DNA from: Lentisphaerae bacterium GWF2_49_21
Lineage (GTDB): Bacteria; Verrucomicrobiota; Lentisphaeria; Victivallales; GWF2-50-93
Reading direction: 5' to 3'
Length of the DNA stretch: 64,000 bases
Assembly: GCA_001804805.1 (NCBI GenBank)
Contig: MHBH01000076.1
Coordinates: 1 to 64,000, forward strand
Shown in pieces: positions 18,376 through 27,691 of the stretch (the first letter of the stretch is position 1; each line of letters starts with the position of its first letter). The notes below the pieces were generated by a model, which saw nothing but the letters and a program-made list of their open reading frames with translations, was not told where the DNA came from and did not search any database. The position numbers were made by a program, and so were the translations under genes.

Positions 18376-19506
18376 ATGCAGTCGATAAAGGCGGATGTGA
18401 TTTATACCGGGGACAGGGTTTTGAAAAATGCCTGTGTGAACTTCACTGGCGACAAGATTGTTTCCCTGACGGCGAAGCCTGCGGCGGAAGTCGTGGGGGA
18501 ATACAAATGCATGACTCCGGCGTTCATTGACGCGCACTGCCATATCGGCATGTGCCGGAGCGGCGAGCCGTCGAACGAGGACGAGGCGAATGAGAAACTG
18601 GACACGATCATGGCCCTTGCCGATGCGCTCGATTCCGTCCAGATGGACGATGAGAGCTTCAATGAGAGCGTCGAGAGCGGTTTCCTCTATTCATGTGTCG
18701 TCCCGGGCAGCGGGAACATAATCGGCGGCCGATCCGCTGTAATAAGGAACTATGCCAGCGACACGAACAGTGCTTTCATCTGCCGTGCCGGCATGAAGGG
18801 AGCTTTCGGGTATAATCCGATGTCAACCCGCGAATGGAAGGGTACGCGTCCCTGGACGAGGATGGGTTGTCTGTCGATTCTACGCACGGAATTCCTGGAC
18901 ATCCTCAACAAGTCCAAGGGAGGGAAAAAAGAGATTGAAAAGCTGAGTCCGAAACAGAAGGCGCTGAAGGAGCTTCTAGACGGGAAGAACAGGCTGAGGG
19001 TGCATGTCCACAAGTCCGACGACATCGCGGCGCTCCTGCGCTTCGTAGACGAGTTCAAGCTGAAGGTGACGGTCGAGCATGCCGGCGACGTCCATGATTT
19101 TGCGACATTCGCAGAACTCGCGAAGAGGAAGATCCCGGTGATCTACGGGCCGATGGACTGTTTTGCATACAAGGTCGAACTGAAGCATCAGGACTGGAGG
19201 AACATCAAGTTCCTTGTCGACAGCGGGGTGAAGTTCGGGCTTATGAGCGATCATCCGGTGATACAGCAGGGTTCCCTTTTCCTTGTATTAAGGCATTTCC
19301 TGAGGATAGGGTTGAGTAAGCAGCAGGCGCTGGCTCTCCTGACCAAGGCCAATGCCGAGATACTTGGAATTGACAAGTTCCTCGGGACTCTTGAAAAAGG
19401 CAAATGGGCGAGCTTCGTGTGCTGGAACGGCGATCCATTTGAACTCACATCCTATCCTCTTGCGACCTTCGCAGAAGGAAAGATAGTCTATAAGAGTTAT
19501 GAGTGA
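18376..19506 (+). CDS. Amidohydrolase-superfamily protein (imidazolonepropionase-like)
   Basis: 376 residues. A short beta-rich N-terminal domain (DVIYTGDRVLKNACVNF) precedes the metal-binding AFIDAHCHIG motif, then LRVHVHKSDD, VTVEHAGDVHD and GVKFGLMSDHP, which supply the usual His/Asp metal ligands of the TIM-barrel. These features fit the imidazolonepropionase/prolidase-like branch of amidohydrolases; substrate unknown. The frame is open 43 codons further upstream, but that part translates the palindromic leader; the start at 18376 has AGGAGAAAGGA in front of it. Confidence 0.85.
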   Translation: MQSIKADVIYTGDRVLKNACVNFTGDKIVSLTAKPAAEVVGEYKCMTPAFIDAHCHIGMCRSGEPSNEDEANEKLDTIMALADALDSVQMDDESFNESVESGFLYSCVVPGSGNIIGGRSAVIRNYASDTNSAFICRAGMKGAFGYNPMSTREWKGTRPWTRMGCLSILRTEFLDILNKSKGGKKEIEKLSPKQKALKELLDGKNRLRVHVHKSDDIAALLRFVDEFKLKVTVEHAGDVHDFATFAELAKRKIPVIYGPMDCFAYKVELKHQDWRNIKFLVDSGVKFGLMSDHPVIQQGSLFLVLRHFLRIGLSKQQALALLTKANAEILGIDKFLGTLEKGKWASFVCWNGDPFELTSYPLATFAEGKIVYKSYE

Positions 19507-19507
19507 G

Positions 19508-19536
19508 TTGATACTTGATACTGGAAACTTGTAACA
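19508..19536. repeat. GATACTTGATACTGGAAACTTG word-repeat
   Basis: Simple degenerate repeat (gatacTTGATACTggaaacTTG) that begins at the stop codon of the amidohydrolase gene and runs into the leader of the next gene. Same class as the other stop-abutting repeats in the window. Confidence 0.6.
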
Positions 19537-19559
19537 GGAAATTTGAAGGTTCGGAGTAT

Positions 19560-19964
19560 ATGAAGAAGAATAAGATTTTGCTCTTCGGCATTCTCTCTCC
19601 TGTCATGGTGATTGCGTTGGTGTTCGCGGTATCACTTGGATGGCAGGCGATGTGCAAGTGTTCTATTCTAAACGAGCAGGCAAGGTGGGTAGCTCGATAT
19701 ATTGGCAGCGAAGACTTCGACTTCAATGCGACAAAGGCTGCATTGGGGAAAAGCAGGCCATACAAATATTTGGATTTGAACATCTGGTATCCTGTAGTCT
19801 CAAATATGAAAGATGCAACACGAACTGATATTATAATTGGTTGTAGTGAAAATGCCTGGGGCAAGTATCCAGCAATACTACGTGATCAATCAATAGTATG
19901 GGTGAACAAGCCACCCGGCGAATTTGTTTTGCCAATCTCGGCACCTGTGAGTGACAGGCCATAG
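19560..19964 (+). CDS. Small membrane-anchored protein of unknown function
   Basis: 134 residues: MKKNKILLFGILSPVMVIALVFAVSLGWQ forms a membrane anchor or signal peptide, followed by a soluble domain of about 105 residues that I do not recognise. Start chosen at 19560 because it begins the signal segment and has CGGAG nearby; an upstream in-frame ATG at 19515 would translate repeat sequence. No neighbours suggest a role. Confidence 0.55.
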   Translation: MKKNKILLFGILSPVMVIALVFAVSLGWQAMCKCSILNEQARWVARYIGSEDFDFNATKAALGKSRPYKYLDLNIWYPVVSNMKDATRTDIIIGCSENAWGKYPAILRDQSIVWVNKPPGEFVLPISAPVSDRP

Positions 19965-19991
19965 GTCGGTTTTATGGAGAAGATTTACGAC

Positions 19992-20008
19992 ACAGGCGAG
20001 ACGCCTGT
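19992..20008. repeat. Palindrome ACAGGCGAGACGCCTGT
   Basis: 17-base palindrome identical to the inverse of the one at 17215-17231, located in the gap between the small membrane protein gene and the convergent phosphoesterase gene. Confidence 0.8.
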
Positions 20009-20092
20009 ACCACATTGCTTTGAAGGTGGGGAAGGATGCGTTTCATGTGATTTGTGTATAAAATCGGAAATTAGCAATCGAAAATGTAAAAC

Positions 20093-20127
20093 TCTCGAAC
20101 TTCCGCACTCCCGAACTTTCGAACTTC
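20093..20127. repeat. CGAACTTTCGAACTTC word-repeat
   Basis: Degenerate repeats of CGAACTT/CCGAACT (three to four units) ending 3 bases from the stop codon of the minus-strand phosphoesterase gene; same class as the CTGACAC and CTGATT repeats. Confidence 0.7.
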
Positions 20128-20130
20128 TTT

Positions 20131-20868
20131 TTATTGACCTGCGGAGAGTCTTTCGGCGAGTTGGCCGGGGAGGCCTGCGGCTAATATCTTGAGCTGTGCC
20201 TGTTCGATATTGTATTTCACCCTGATGAGCCTGAGGTCGAGCTTTTTGGTGTCGAAGATCACTGCTGACGCCCTGGAATCGAAGTCCCTGGGCTGTCCGA
20301 CGGAGCCTGAGTTGAGGAGGAACTTCTCCCCTTTTGCCTTTGCAAGGCTCCTGGAGGTCAGCATTTCAATCGTGACATTTCCCCTGTTCAGGATGAATAT
20401 CAGCGGAATATGCGTGTGCCCGTAGAAGCAGAACTTTGTTGTCTGCAGGAAGAAGTGGAACAGGGCGCTCTGGGCGCTGAGGATGTACGGCCAGGTCTTG
20501 CCGTCAAGACTTTCAAGGGACGAATGGACAAACTGCACTCCCTCGACCTCCAGCTGGTATGGGAGCGTGTCGAGCCAGGCCAGATAGTCTTCGGGAAGGG
20601 TGTTCTGAGTCCACTGTATGACCTGTTTTGCGTAGGGCTGGATGTTCCAGTCGGTATTTTTCTGGGTGGTGTAATGGTCGTGGTTGCCGCGGATCGAGAG
20701 GATCTTCTTGTCGCGGACGAAATCGATGCATTCGGCCGGGGATGCACAATAGCCGACGATATCGCCTGTGCAGACGATCTTCTGGCAGCCAGCCTCCTGA
20801 AGCGCTTCGTAAGTGGAAGACAAGGCTTCAATGTTGCCGTGTATGTCCCCTATAATACCTAACAACAT
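20131..20868 (-). CDS. Calcineurin-like metallophosphoesterase (YfcE/MJ0936 type)
   Basis: 245 residues with the complete set of metallophosphoesterase motifs in order: GDIHGN (residues 7-12), GDIVGYC (near 36), RGNHDHYT (near 60), HSSLES and GHTHIP (near 148). These coordinate a di-metal centre. The close match to the YfcE/MJ0936 group suggests a phosphodiesterase of broad or unknown specificity. No operon partner; it converges on the small membrane protein gene. Confidence 0.9.
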   Translation of the reverse strand: MLLGIIGDIHGNIEALSSTYEALQEAGCQKIVCTGDIVGYCASPAECIDFVRDKKILSIRGNHDHYTTQKNTDWNIQPYAKQVIQWTQNTLPEDYLAWLDTLPYQLEVEGVQFVHSSLESLDGKTWPYILSAQSALFHFFLQTTKFCFYGHTHIPLIFILNRGNVTIEMLTSRSLAKAKGEKFLLNSGSVGQPRDFDSRASAVIFDTKKLDLRLIRVKYNIEQAQLKILAAGLPGQLAERLSAGQ

Positions 20869-21037
20869 ACAACACCCTTTTGTTATATCTTTGAACTATA
20901 TATCCGGAATACTTTATTCGCACCTCTTTTTTTAAAAAAATGCCAATATTGGGTATTTTCGCCTAATATTCTTGCAAAATTCAACTTATTGTATAAATTG
21001 AAGGAAAAATCCGTGTAAAACACAAGATATAGTATAT

Positions 21038-22837
21038 ATGAATCAGATTTATGATGAAAGCAAGGTAAAAACCTTAAGCTCGCTCGAGCATATCCGCCTC
21101 AGGCCGGGGATGTATGTCGGCAGGATGGGGGACGGCTCGCATCCGGACGACGGCATCTATATTCTCCTCAAGGAGATAATAGACAACAGCGTCGACGAAT
21201 ACATTGTCGGCTCCGGCCGTCGGATCGATGTCGCGATCAACGACAAGGAAGTCAGTATCCGCGACTATGGACGTGGAATCCCGCTTGGCAAGGTGATTGA
21301 CTGTGTCTCGCAGATAAACACCGGCGCGAAGTTCAACACCGATGTCTTCCAGTTCTCTGTCGGCCTCAACGGTGTCGGCACAAAGGCAGTGAACGCCCTT
21401 TCCGAATATTTCGAAGTTATCTCCTATCGTGAAGGCAAGTTCAAGAAGGCCATATTCAAGAAGGGGAAGATTGTAAAGCAGGATGACGGCAAGGCCGGCC
21501 AGGAACAGAACGGAACCCTGATAAAGTTCATTCCGGACTCGGAGATGTTCCCGAAGCTCGCGTTCGACAAGGAATACATCGAGAAGCGCCTCTGGATGTA
21601 TGCGTATCTGAACAGCGGCCTTTCGCTCTACTACAATGGAGAAAGGTTCTATTCCAAGGAGGGGCTCCTGGACCTGATCGAGACCGAGGTCGGCGATGAG
21701 AAGCTCTACAATGTAATACATTTCCATGAGAAGACTCTTGAGTTCGCCTTCTGCCACACCCCGAACTACGGCGAAACATACTACTCATTCGTGAACGGCC
21801 AGTATACGAACGATGGAGGAACCCATCTCTCCGCGTTCAAGGAGGGAATCCTCAAGGCCGTCAATGATTATTCCCAGAAGAGTTTTGAGGGCAGCGATGT
21901 AAGGGATGGAATTGTCGGCGCAATAGCCATAAAGCTCCAGGATCCTATCTTCGAGTCACAGACCAAGAACAAGCTTGGCAACACCGACATCAGGGCGGAA
22001 ATAGTGAATGCCGTCAAGGATGCCGTGCTCAACTACATGCATCGCCATGTCGACCAGGCGAACGTCATGGTCGAAAAGGTCACCCTCAACGAGAACGTCA
22101 GGAAGGAGATCCAGTCTGTAAAGAAGAAGTCCAAGGAGATCGCAAAGAAGATCGCCTTGAAGATACCCAACCTGAAGGACTGCAAGTTCCATCTCAACGA
22201 CGGCTCGACCAAGGGCAAGGAGTCCATGATATTCCTCACGGAAGGGCAGTCGGCGGCGGGTTCCATGGTGGAAAGCCGCAACGTCTTCACCCAGGCGATA
22301 TTCTCGCTCCGCGGCAAACCGCTCAACTGCTTCGCCAAGAAGCTTGAGGAGATCTACAGCAACAACGAGCTCTTCTTCATAATGCAGGCGCTGAACATCG
22401 AGGAGGACATCGAGAACCTCCGGTACAACAAGGTCATTATCGCGACCGATGCCGATGTCGACGGAGTGCATATCAGGAACCTGCTCATCACTTACTTCCT
22501 GCAGTTCTTCGAACCGCTTGTCCTTTCCGGGCATGTGCACATACTTGAGACGCCGATATTCAGGGTCAGGAACAAGGAGAAGACGATCTACTGTTATGAC
22601 GAGGAGGAGAAGCAGAAGGCCATCAAGGAGGTCGGAGAGAGGAGCGCCGAGATAACCAGGTTCAAGGGGCTTGGCGAGATATCGCCTTCCGAATTCGGGC
22701 AGTTCATCGGCGAAGACATAAGGCTGACAAGCGTAACTGTGGACCACATGAGGAACGTCCCGGAGATACTTGAGTTCTACATGGGCGACAATACCCCTGA
22801 GCGCCGCAATTACATTATGGAGAATCTTGTTCCATGA
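21038..22837 (+). CDS. parE: DNA topoisomerase IV subunit B (ParE/GyrB family)
   Basis: 599 residues, a GHKL ATPase plus TOPRIM domain. ATPase motifs: LRPGMYVGR, EIIDNSVDEY (Asn of the N box), DYGRGIPLG and GLNGVGTKAVNAL. TOPRIM: DADVDGVHIRNLL is intact, but the usual EGDSA motif reads TEGQSAAGS, replacing the metal-proximal Asp by Gln while keeping the Glu. C-terminal FKGLGE segment is present. The short length (no GyrB-specific insert) and the coupled parC gene (ATGA overlap) favour topoisomerase IV. The start ATG has no clear Shine-Dalgarno; TATAAA at 20992 may be a -10 box. Confidence 0.9.
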   Translation: MNQIYDESKVKTLSSLEHIRLRPGMYVGRMGDGSHPDDGIYILLKEIIDNSVDEYIVGSGRRIDVAINDKEVSIRDYGRGIPLGKVIDCVSQINTGAKFNTDVFQFSVGLNGVGTKAVNALSEYFEVISYREGKFKKAIFKKGKIVKQDDGKAGQEQNGTLIKFIPDSEMFPKLAFDKEYIEKRLWMYAYLNSGLSLYYNGERFYSKEGLLDLIETEVGDEKLYNVIHFHEKTLEFAFCHTPNYGETYYSFVNGQYTNDGGTHLSAFKEGILKAVNDYSQKSFEGSDVRDGIVGAIAIKLQDPIFESQTKNKLGNTDIRAEIVNAVKDAVLNYMHRHVDQANVMVEKVTLNENVRKEIQSVKKKSKEIAKKIALKIPNLKDCKFHLNDGSTKGKESMIFLTEGQSAAGSMVESRNVFTQAIFSLRGKPLNCFAKKLEEIYSNNELFFIMQALNIEEDIENLRYNKVIIATDADVDGVHIRNLLITYFLQFFEPLVLSGHVHILETPIFRVRNKEKTIYCYDEEEKQKAIKEVGERSAEITRFKGLGEISPSEFGQFIGEDIRLTSVTVDHMRNVPEILEFYMGDNTPERRNYIMENLVP

Positions 22838-25473
22838 CTAAAAAAGAAAATAAAGATAAGAAAATCAAAGAACCGAAGCAGCCGAAGGCCAAGAAACATT
22901 CTGAGGAAGAGGAAATTAAAAAGCCTGCTTCAGTTGAAGTCGAGAAAACCGAAGAGAAGCCAAAGGAGCCCGAGGCCGAAGCAAAGGAGCCTGAGGTTTT
23001 TGTAGAAGACAACATCGGTCCGACCGCGATTCCAAGGAGCGGCAACACCCATCTCCGCCGCCTGATGGACGTGAACTTCCTCGAATATGCATCGTACGTC
23101 ATCAAGGACAGGGCGATTCCCGACGTCGACGACGGTCTCAAGCCCGTGCAGCGCCGCATCATGTGGTCTCTCAAGAGGATGGACGACGGGAAATTCCACA
23201 AGGTCGCGAACATCGTCGGCCACACGATGCAGTACCATCCCCACGGCGATGCCTCCATCTACGAGGCGCTCGTTGTAGTTGCAAACAAGGACTACTTCCT
23301 GGACAAGCAGGGGAATTTCGGAAACATCTTCACCGGAGACGTAGCTTCTGCTGCACGTTACATCGAGTGCCGTTTGAACAATCTCGCCCGTGAAGTCCTG
23401 TACAACAACGATATCACCGAGTTTATTGATTCCTATGATGGCAGGAACAAGGAACCGGTCGTCCTGCCTGTAAAAGTTCCCGCACTGCTCATGATAGGTT
23501 CGGAAGGAATCGCCGTTGGAATGTCCACCAAGATCCTCTCACACAACTTCAAGGAGCTTCTCGAGGCGCAGATAAAGATTTTGGAAGGCGGAAGATTCCG
23601 GATATATCCCGACTTCATCCAGGGCGGACTGATGGACGTCTCCGACTATGACCAGGGCAATGGCAAGGTCGTGCTCCGTGCGAGGATCGAGAAGGCCGGA
23701 CGCAAGCTTATAATCCGCGAGATCCCTGCGGTGACGACTACCGAGAAGCTGATCGCCTCGATCGAGAACGCTGCACGCAGGAACAAGATTAAGATTTCGT
23801 CAATCAACGACTATACCGGCAAAAAGCTCGAGATCGAGATCACTCCGGCGAGGGGTTATGATCCCGACAAGGCATTGAACGCGCTCTACGCATATACCGA
23901 CTGCTCGATCTCGGTTTCGACCAGCCTGATCGTCATAGCCGACAACAAGCCTGTCAAGATGACCATTCCGGAAGTCCTCCAGAGGAACACCGACAAGCTT
24001 CTTGAGTATCTGAAGAAGGAACTCGAGATAGAGCTTGGAAAACTGAACGAGGCTTTCCATGACAAGACCCTCGCGCAGATCTTCATCGAGAACAGGATCT
24101 ACAAGCGGATCGAGAAATGTGAGACATATGAGAAGGTCCTCAAGGAGGTTCATGATGGGCTCAAACCTTTCAGGAAGATGCTCAGAAGGGACGTGACCGA
24201 TGCCGACATAGAGAAGCTTCTCGCGATACCGATCCGCAGGATCTCCCTCTTCGACATGAACAAGAACAAGAAGGATATCGACGACATCGTCCTCCAGACG
24301 GAAGAGGTCCAGAAGAATCTCAAGCGCATGAAGGCGTTCGCGATCAAGTATCTGAACGGGCTGATCGAGAAGTATGGCAAGCAGTTTCCTAGGAGGACCG
24401 AGATAGAGCGGTTCGAAAAGATCGACGTCCGCGAGGTCGCGCTCAACAACATCAAGGTCGGATGGGACAGGAAGAACGGATTCGTCGGCACATCCGTGAG
24501 GAGCGAGGATACTGTCACCTGCAACGAATACGACCGCCTGCTCTGCATCGAGTCCAACGGCAAATACAAGGTGGTGAACATCGCAGAGAAGGTTTTCGTT
24601 GGGAGACTTACATATTTCTGCAAGTTCGACAAGACACAGGTGTTCAATGTCGTCTACAGGGACAAGAAGACAGGATTTGCCTATGCAAAGAGGACGAGCA
24701 TCGGCGGGTTCATCGCTGACAAGGAATACAACATTGCGCCTGACGGTTCGAAGATTGAAATTATAAATGCCCGGCCCAACTATGTCTATGAATGTGTCTT
24801 CGAGCCCAAACCGCACCAGAAGCAGAAGAGCGTCATCCTTGATTTCGCGACTGTCGGGATGAGGACTCCGAAGGCGAAAGGCTTCGTTATCGAGAAGAAG
24901 AGGATCGTCGACTACAAGTTCCTCGGAGTGTCTGACGGGCAGGGCAACATTGTCCAGCCTGGACCTGAAAACGAGGAAGGCGCGACTGTAGCTCCTGTTT
25001 CTCCTGCACCTGTTGCTGCGCCTGCAGTTGAACCGGAGAAGATCACCGCTGAATCCGATGAGGAGAAGGCTCCTCAGAAGGAAGAGAAGCCAAAGGCCGC
25101 GCAAAAGCCGGAAAAGAAGGAATCTCCCAAGGCTTCAAAAGGCAAAAAGGAAAAGAGCAAGGACGACGACGAACTCGACTTTGAGCCTGAAGAGATAGTG
25201 CTTTCGAAAAGAGAAAAACCTGCTAAAGCGGAAAAGCCCCTCAAGACAAAAGCTGCGAAGCCGGAACCGAAATCTCCCGCCAGGGAGAATATTTCCAAGC
25301 CTGGACCGAAGGCCCCGAAGACGGCGAAGACATCAAAGTCCGGAAATGAAAAGGCGAAACATGTGCCTGAAAAAAAAAGGCCTGGAAAAGACAAGCCGGG
25401 AAAAAAGGTAAAGGGCTCAAAAAAAGGTGAACCGGACGACTGGGGCATCGCCCAGCCGGAATTCGGATTCTGA
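22834..25473 (+). CDS. parC: DNA topoisomerase IV subunit A (ParC/GyrA family)
   Basis: 879 residues. A charged, Lys/Glu-rich N-terminal extension (about residues 1-60) precedes the breakage-reunion domain: EYASYVIKDRAIPDVDDGLKP and the catalytic tyrosine Y176 in AARYIECRLN. The C-terminal domain (about 530-700) is short and lacks the repeated GyrA box, as in ParC proteins of several deep lineages. The last 170 residues are a low-complexity Lys/Pro/Glu tail, probably a disordered DNA-binding extension. Start overlaps the parE stop (ATGA), so the two subunits are made together. The downstream gap to the convergent sulfatase gene is 49 bases and holds a GCCTGA/TCAGGC hairpin. Confidence 0.92.
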   Translation: MTKKENKDKKIKEPKQPKAKKHSEEEEIKKPASVEVEKTEEKPKEPEAEAKEPEVFVEDNIGPTAIPRSGNTHLRRLMDVNFLEYASYVIKDRAIPDVDDGLKPVQRRIMWSLKRMDDGKFHKVANIVGHTMQYHPHGDASIYEALVVVANKDYFLDKQGNFGNIFTGDVASAARYIECRLNNLAREVLYNNDITEFIDSYDGRNKEPVVLPVKVPALLMIGSEGIAVGMSTKILSHNFKELLEAQIKILEGGRFRIYPDFIQGGLMDVSDYDQGNGKVVLRARIEKAGRKLIIREIPAVTTTEKLIASIENAARRNKIKISSINDYTGKKLEIEITPARGYDPDKALNALYAYTDCSISVSTSLIVIADNKPVKMTIPEVLQRNTDKLLEYLKKELEIELGKLNEAFHDKTLAQIFIENRIYKRIEKCETYEKVLKEVHDGLKPFRKMLRRDVTDADIEKLLAIPIRRISLFDMNKNKKDIDDIVLQTEEVQKNLKRMKAFAIKYLNGLIEKYGKQFPRRTEIERFEKIDVREVALNNIKVGWDRKNGFVGTSVRSEDTVTCNEYDRLLCIESNGKYKVVNIAEKVFVGRLTYFCKFDKTQVFNVVYRDKKTGFAYAKRTSIGGFIADKEYNIAPDGSKIEIINARPNYVYECVFEPKPHQKQKSVILDFATVGMRTPKAKGFVIEKKRIVDYKFLGVSDGQGNIVQPGPENEEGATVAPVSPAPVAAPAVEPEKITAESDEEKAPQKEEKPKAAQKPEKKESPKASKGKKEKSKDDDELDFEPEEIVLSKREKPAKAEKPLKTKAAKPEPKSPARENISKPGPKAPKTAKTSKSGNEKAKHVPEKKRPGKDKPGKKVKGSKKGEPDDWGIAQPEFGF

Positions 25474-25522
25474 TAACATGTGCCTGATGCGCGCTGTCAG
25501 GCGACGCTTCCCGCCGCAGATC

Positions 25523-27004
25523 TCATCTCCGTCCTATCCAATCAACCGCGCGGGCTTCATCTTCTTCTGTCCAGCCCGTGAGGGCGTTGTTGATAATCTC
25601 GTGATAGTCGGATGAAGGATTTTCTTTCAGGGCGTAGGAGTTGTCGAAGTACAAGCCGCGCTTGGCCTGGCGCTGGAACTGTGCGAAATTGTGCCTCCGC
25701 CACTGTTCCCACGCCTCAAGCGCCGCTTTGCGGTCGACTTCCCCATCGAGAATCGCGAGCAGCTCTGCCGTCTTGTCCGGCTCCTGTTCAATGAGATCGT
25801 TCAACTCTCCGGGATCGTTGCGCAGATTGAAGAGGCGCGAGGAATAGCCCTCATGGACAATCAGCTTGTAATCCCCCTTGCGCAGCATCCAAGACATCGT
25901 GTTTGAGGTTACACCGGAGTAGCTGGCGAGCGCCCAGCCTCGGCTCTCTCCAGTGTCTCCCCGGGCCAATGGCAGCAGTGACTCACCGTCGAAGCAGTCG
26001 CGCTTCTCGATTCCCGCCAGATCGCAGATGGTCGGCGCCATGTCTATCAGCGACACCGGGGTCTCGATACGCTGTCCGGGCTTGATTCCCGGTCCCTTCA
26101 GGATAAGAGGTACTCGCACCGAACCCTCAAACAGGCTCATCTTGTAGTACTGCTGGTGCTCAAGTGCCAGCTCGCCATGGTCGCTCGAGAAAATGACGAC
26201 AGTCTCGTCTGCCAGGCCGGACTCCTGTAGCGCGGACATGATATCCCCGAAGATGGCATCCGCCTCTGCGCACATCGCGAAGTAGATCCGGCGGATCATT
26301 TTGACGGTTTTCTCCTCAAATCCGTGCCGCCACGCCTTGGACTTCTTCTGGTATTCGTCGGCTGGATGTCTGCTCTCATCCATGCAGGGGGTATCGACCA
26401 GGTCTTCAGGGATCCGGTCTAGCCAGAATTGGTTCGTTCGAAACGCAGCGTGGACTAGGCCGGGATTGAGAGAGATGAAGAACGGCCTGCCGCCAGGTTT
26501 GTGGGAACGGATGAATTCGATCGCCTGATCGCCGCTCTTCCAGTCGGACATGTGGAACTTCCGCTCGTTTCCGGGATCGACGCTGTATTCCTGGGCGGGA
26601 TCCGCGTTCATGACCGGGTGGCACGCGGTGTTCAGCGGTTCCATGAAATCGGCCACGCGGTTCATCACCGAATGCTCCCCGGTAAGATAATCCATGTGTT
26701 TACCGAGCAACAGCACGTCGTGGGTTTGGCGGAGGGCGTGATGATAGGTCCACATGCCGCGCTCCAAGCCTTTGAAATTGCTCCAGCTCTCACAGTTGTG
26801 GGTGTAGGCCCCGGAGAGCATGTTTGCCCGTGAGGGACAGCAGATGGGATTCGTGCAATAGGCGTTCTGGAAAAGGGTCCCCTGCGTTGCCAACCGGTCG
26901 ATATTCGGGGTTGCCCCGGCCATTGCAGGATGGATTCCCTGGCACCCGAGCATGCGTCCGTCCCAGCTCTCGGCATGAAATTGTATTATGTTGCGTCGTA
27001 CCAT
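25523..27004 (-). CDS. Type I sulfatase
   Basis: 493 residues of the alkaline-phosphatase superfamily. The formylglycine motif C-x-P-S-R is present as C55-C-P-S-R59 (the first Cys would be converted by a maturase), followed by ANMLSGAYTHN; FSSDHGELALEHQ supplies C-terminal metal ligands. No signal peptide is visible, so it may act in the cytosol or rely on a different start. Substrate cannot be told from sequence; such sulfatases are abundant in PVC bacteria that degrade sulfated glycans. Located next to the UroD-like gene on the same strand, but separated by 687 bases of repeats. Confidence 0.9.
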   Translation of the reverse strand: MVRRNIIQFHAESWDGRMLGCQGIHPAMAGATPNIDRLATQGTLFQNAYCTNPICCPSRANMLSGAYTHNCESWSNFKGLERGMWTYHHALRQTHDVLLLGKHMDYLTGEHSVMNRVADFMEPLNTACHPVMNADPAQEYSVDPGNERKFHMSDWKSGDQAIEFIRSHKPGGRPFFISLNPGLVHAAFRTNQFWLDRIPEDLVDTPCMDESRHPADEYQKKSKAWRHGFEEKTVKMIRRIYFAMCAEADAIFGDIMSALQESGLADETVVIFSSDHGELALEHQQYYKMSLFEGSVRVPLILKGPGIKPGQRIETPVSLIDMAPTICDLAGIEKRDCFDGESLLPLARGDTGESRGWALASYSGVTSNTMSWMLRKGDYKLIVHEGYSSRLFNLRNDPGELNDLIEQEPDKTAELLAILDGEVDRKAALEAWEQWRRHNFAQFQRQAKRGLYFDNSYALKENPSSDYHEIINNALTGWTEEDEARAVDWIGRR

Positions 27005-27317
27005 GTCTCTCTCCTATGCGAACGCTCCACTATCTGCCGACCTGCGAAGGCAGGTTGGCAGCATGGGAATAGTTAAAATTCTAAATTCGTTTTCTCGCAC
27101 TAAGCCACGGAGCCACAAAGCAAGCTTTCACCACGAAGAAGACCGAAGACCACGGAGAAAGTCATCAAGTTTATTTCCCTTCGCATTCCTGCTCGGGCTG
27201 AGACAAACCCTTTTGAAAATGGGTTCTTTCTCAGACACTTTTCCGGAAACTTTTGCTTATCTTTATTCCTTTGCGGCTTTGTGCCTTTGTGCGAGAATAT
27301 CTTTTCATTTTCAACTG

Positions 27318-27405
27318 TGTTTATACGAAATTTCGTTTTATCATAAACTAGCACTTTTTTCAGTGCAATACAATGCGCATAAGACAGTTGGAATCTGGCG
27401 AAACT
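27318..27405. repeat. Dispersed repeat, copy 1 (partner at 39020-39105)
   Basis: Starts with the palindrome TATACGAAATTTCG and contains GCACTTTTTTCAGTGC (5-bp stem) followed by AATACAATGCGC and TTGGAATCTG. The same order of words recurs at 39020-39105 with about a dozen differences. Non-coding in both places. Confidence 0.8.
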
Positions 27406-27520
27406 AATTCAAGAATTGTCGGGCTTCCGCCGTCACTAAGAAGCTATTGCGGACACAGAAAGCCCAACATACTTATTTCGGAGGATTCGTCAATCGATTG
27501 TTCATTTGTTCGTAGTTAGA

Positions 27521-27647
27521 GCCTCCTCGAAAAGGGGGTAGCACAGACATTCCTGTCTATGACGGAAAATGAAATTTGAACCCACAGACAGGAATGTCTG
27601 TGTTACTTTTCAAGACAAATTTCATTTTGAGATTACCTTTTCGAGGC
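27521..27647. repeat. Composite inverted-repeat element
   Basis: Outer arms GCCTCctcGAAAAGG (27521-27535) and CCTTTTCGAGGC (27636-27647). Inside are CACAGACATTCCTGTC (27542-27557) with its exact inverse (27587-27602), and AAAATGAAATTT (27566-27577) with its inverse (27617-27628). The inner pairs interleave rather than nest, so a simple hairpin does not explain all of them. Similar composite elements occur at 30346-30458 and 39268-39424. Confidence 0.8.
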
Positions 27648-27691
27648 TCTAGTTACACCGTTACCCCGACACTCCGTTACTCCGATACGTC

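Larger units (their letters stand above)
27005..27691. other. Gene-free interval filled with repeats
   Basis: 687 bases without a credible gene. From left to right it holds an imperfect inverted repeat (TTCTCGCACTAAGCCACGGA near 27090 against CTTTGTGCCTTTGTGCGAGAA near 27279), a block shared with 39020-39105, a composite inverted-repeat element (27521-27647) and a word-repeat ending at the UroD-like gene's stop (27652-27691, CCGTTAC/CCGACACTCCGTTACTCC). A promoter for the sulfatase gene should lie near 27010-27100 on the minus strand; I cannot pick one with confidence. Confidence 0.7.

Noticed and set aside
21074-21757. Minus-strand open frame inside parE
   Set aside because: Shadow of a GC-skewed coding region; repetitive Leu/Val/Glu composition and no family match.
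23800-25104. 434-codon minus-strand open frame inside parC
   Set aside because: Reverse-complement shadow of the parC frame.
25482-25502. Terminator GCCTGA/TCAGGC after parC
   Set aside because: Six-bp stem with no T-run on either strand; kept only as a note.
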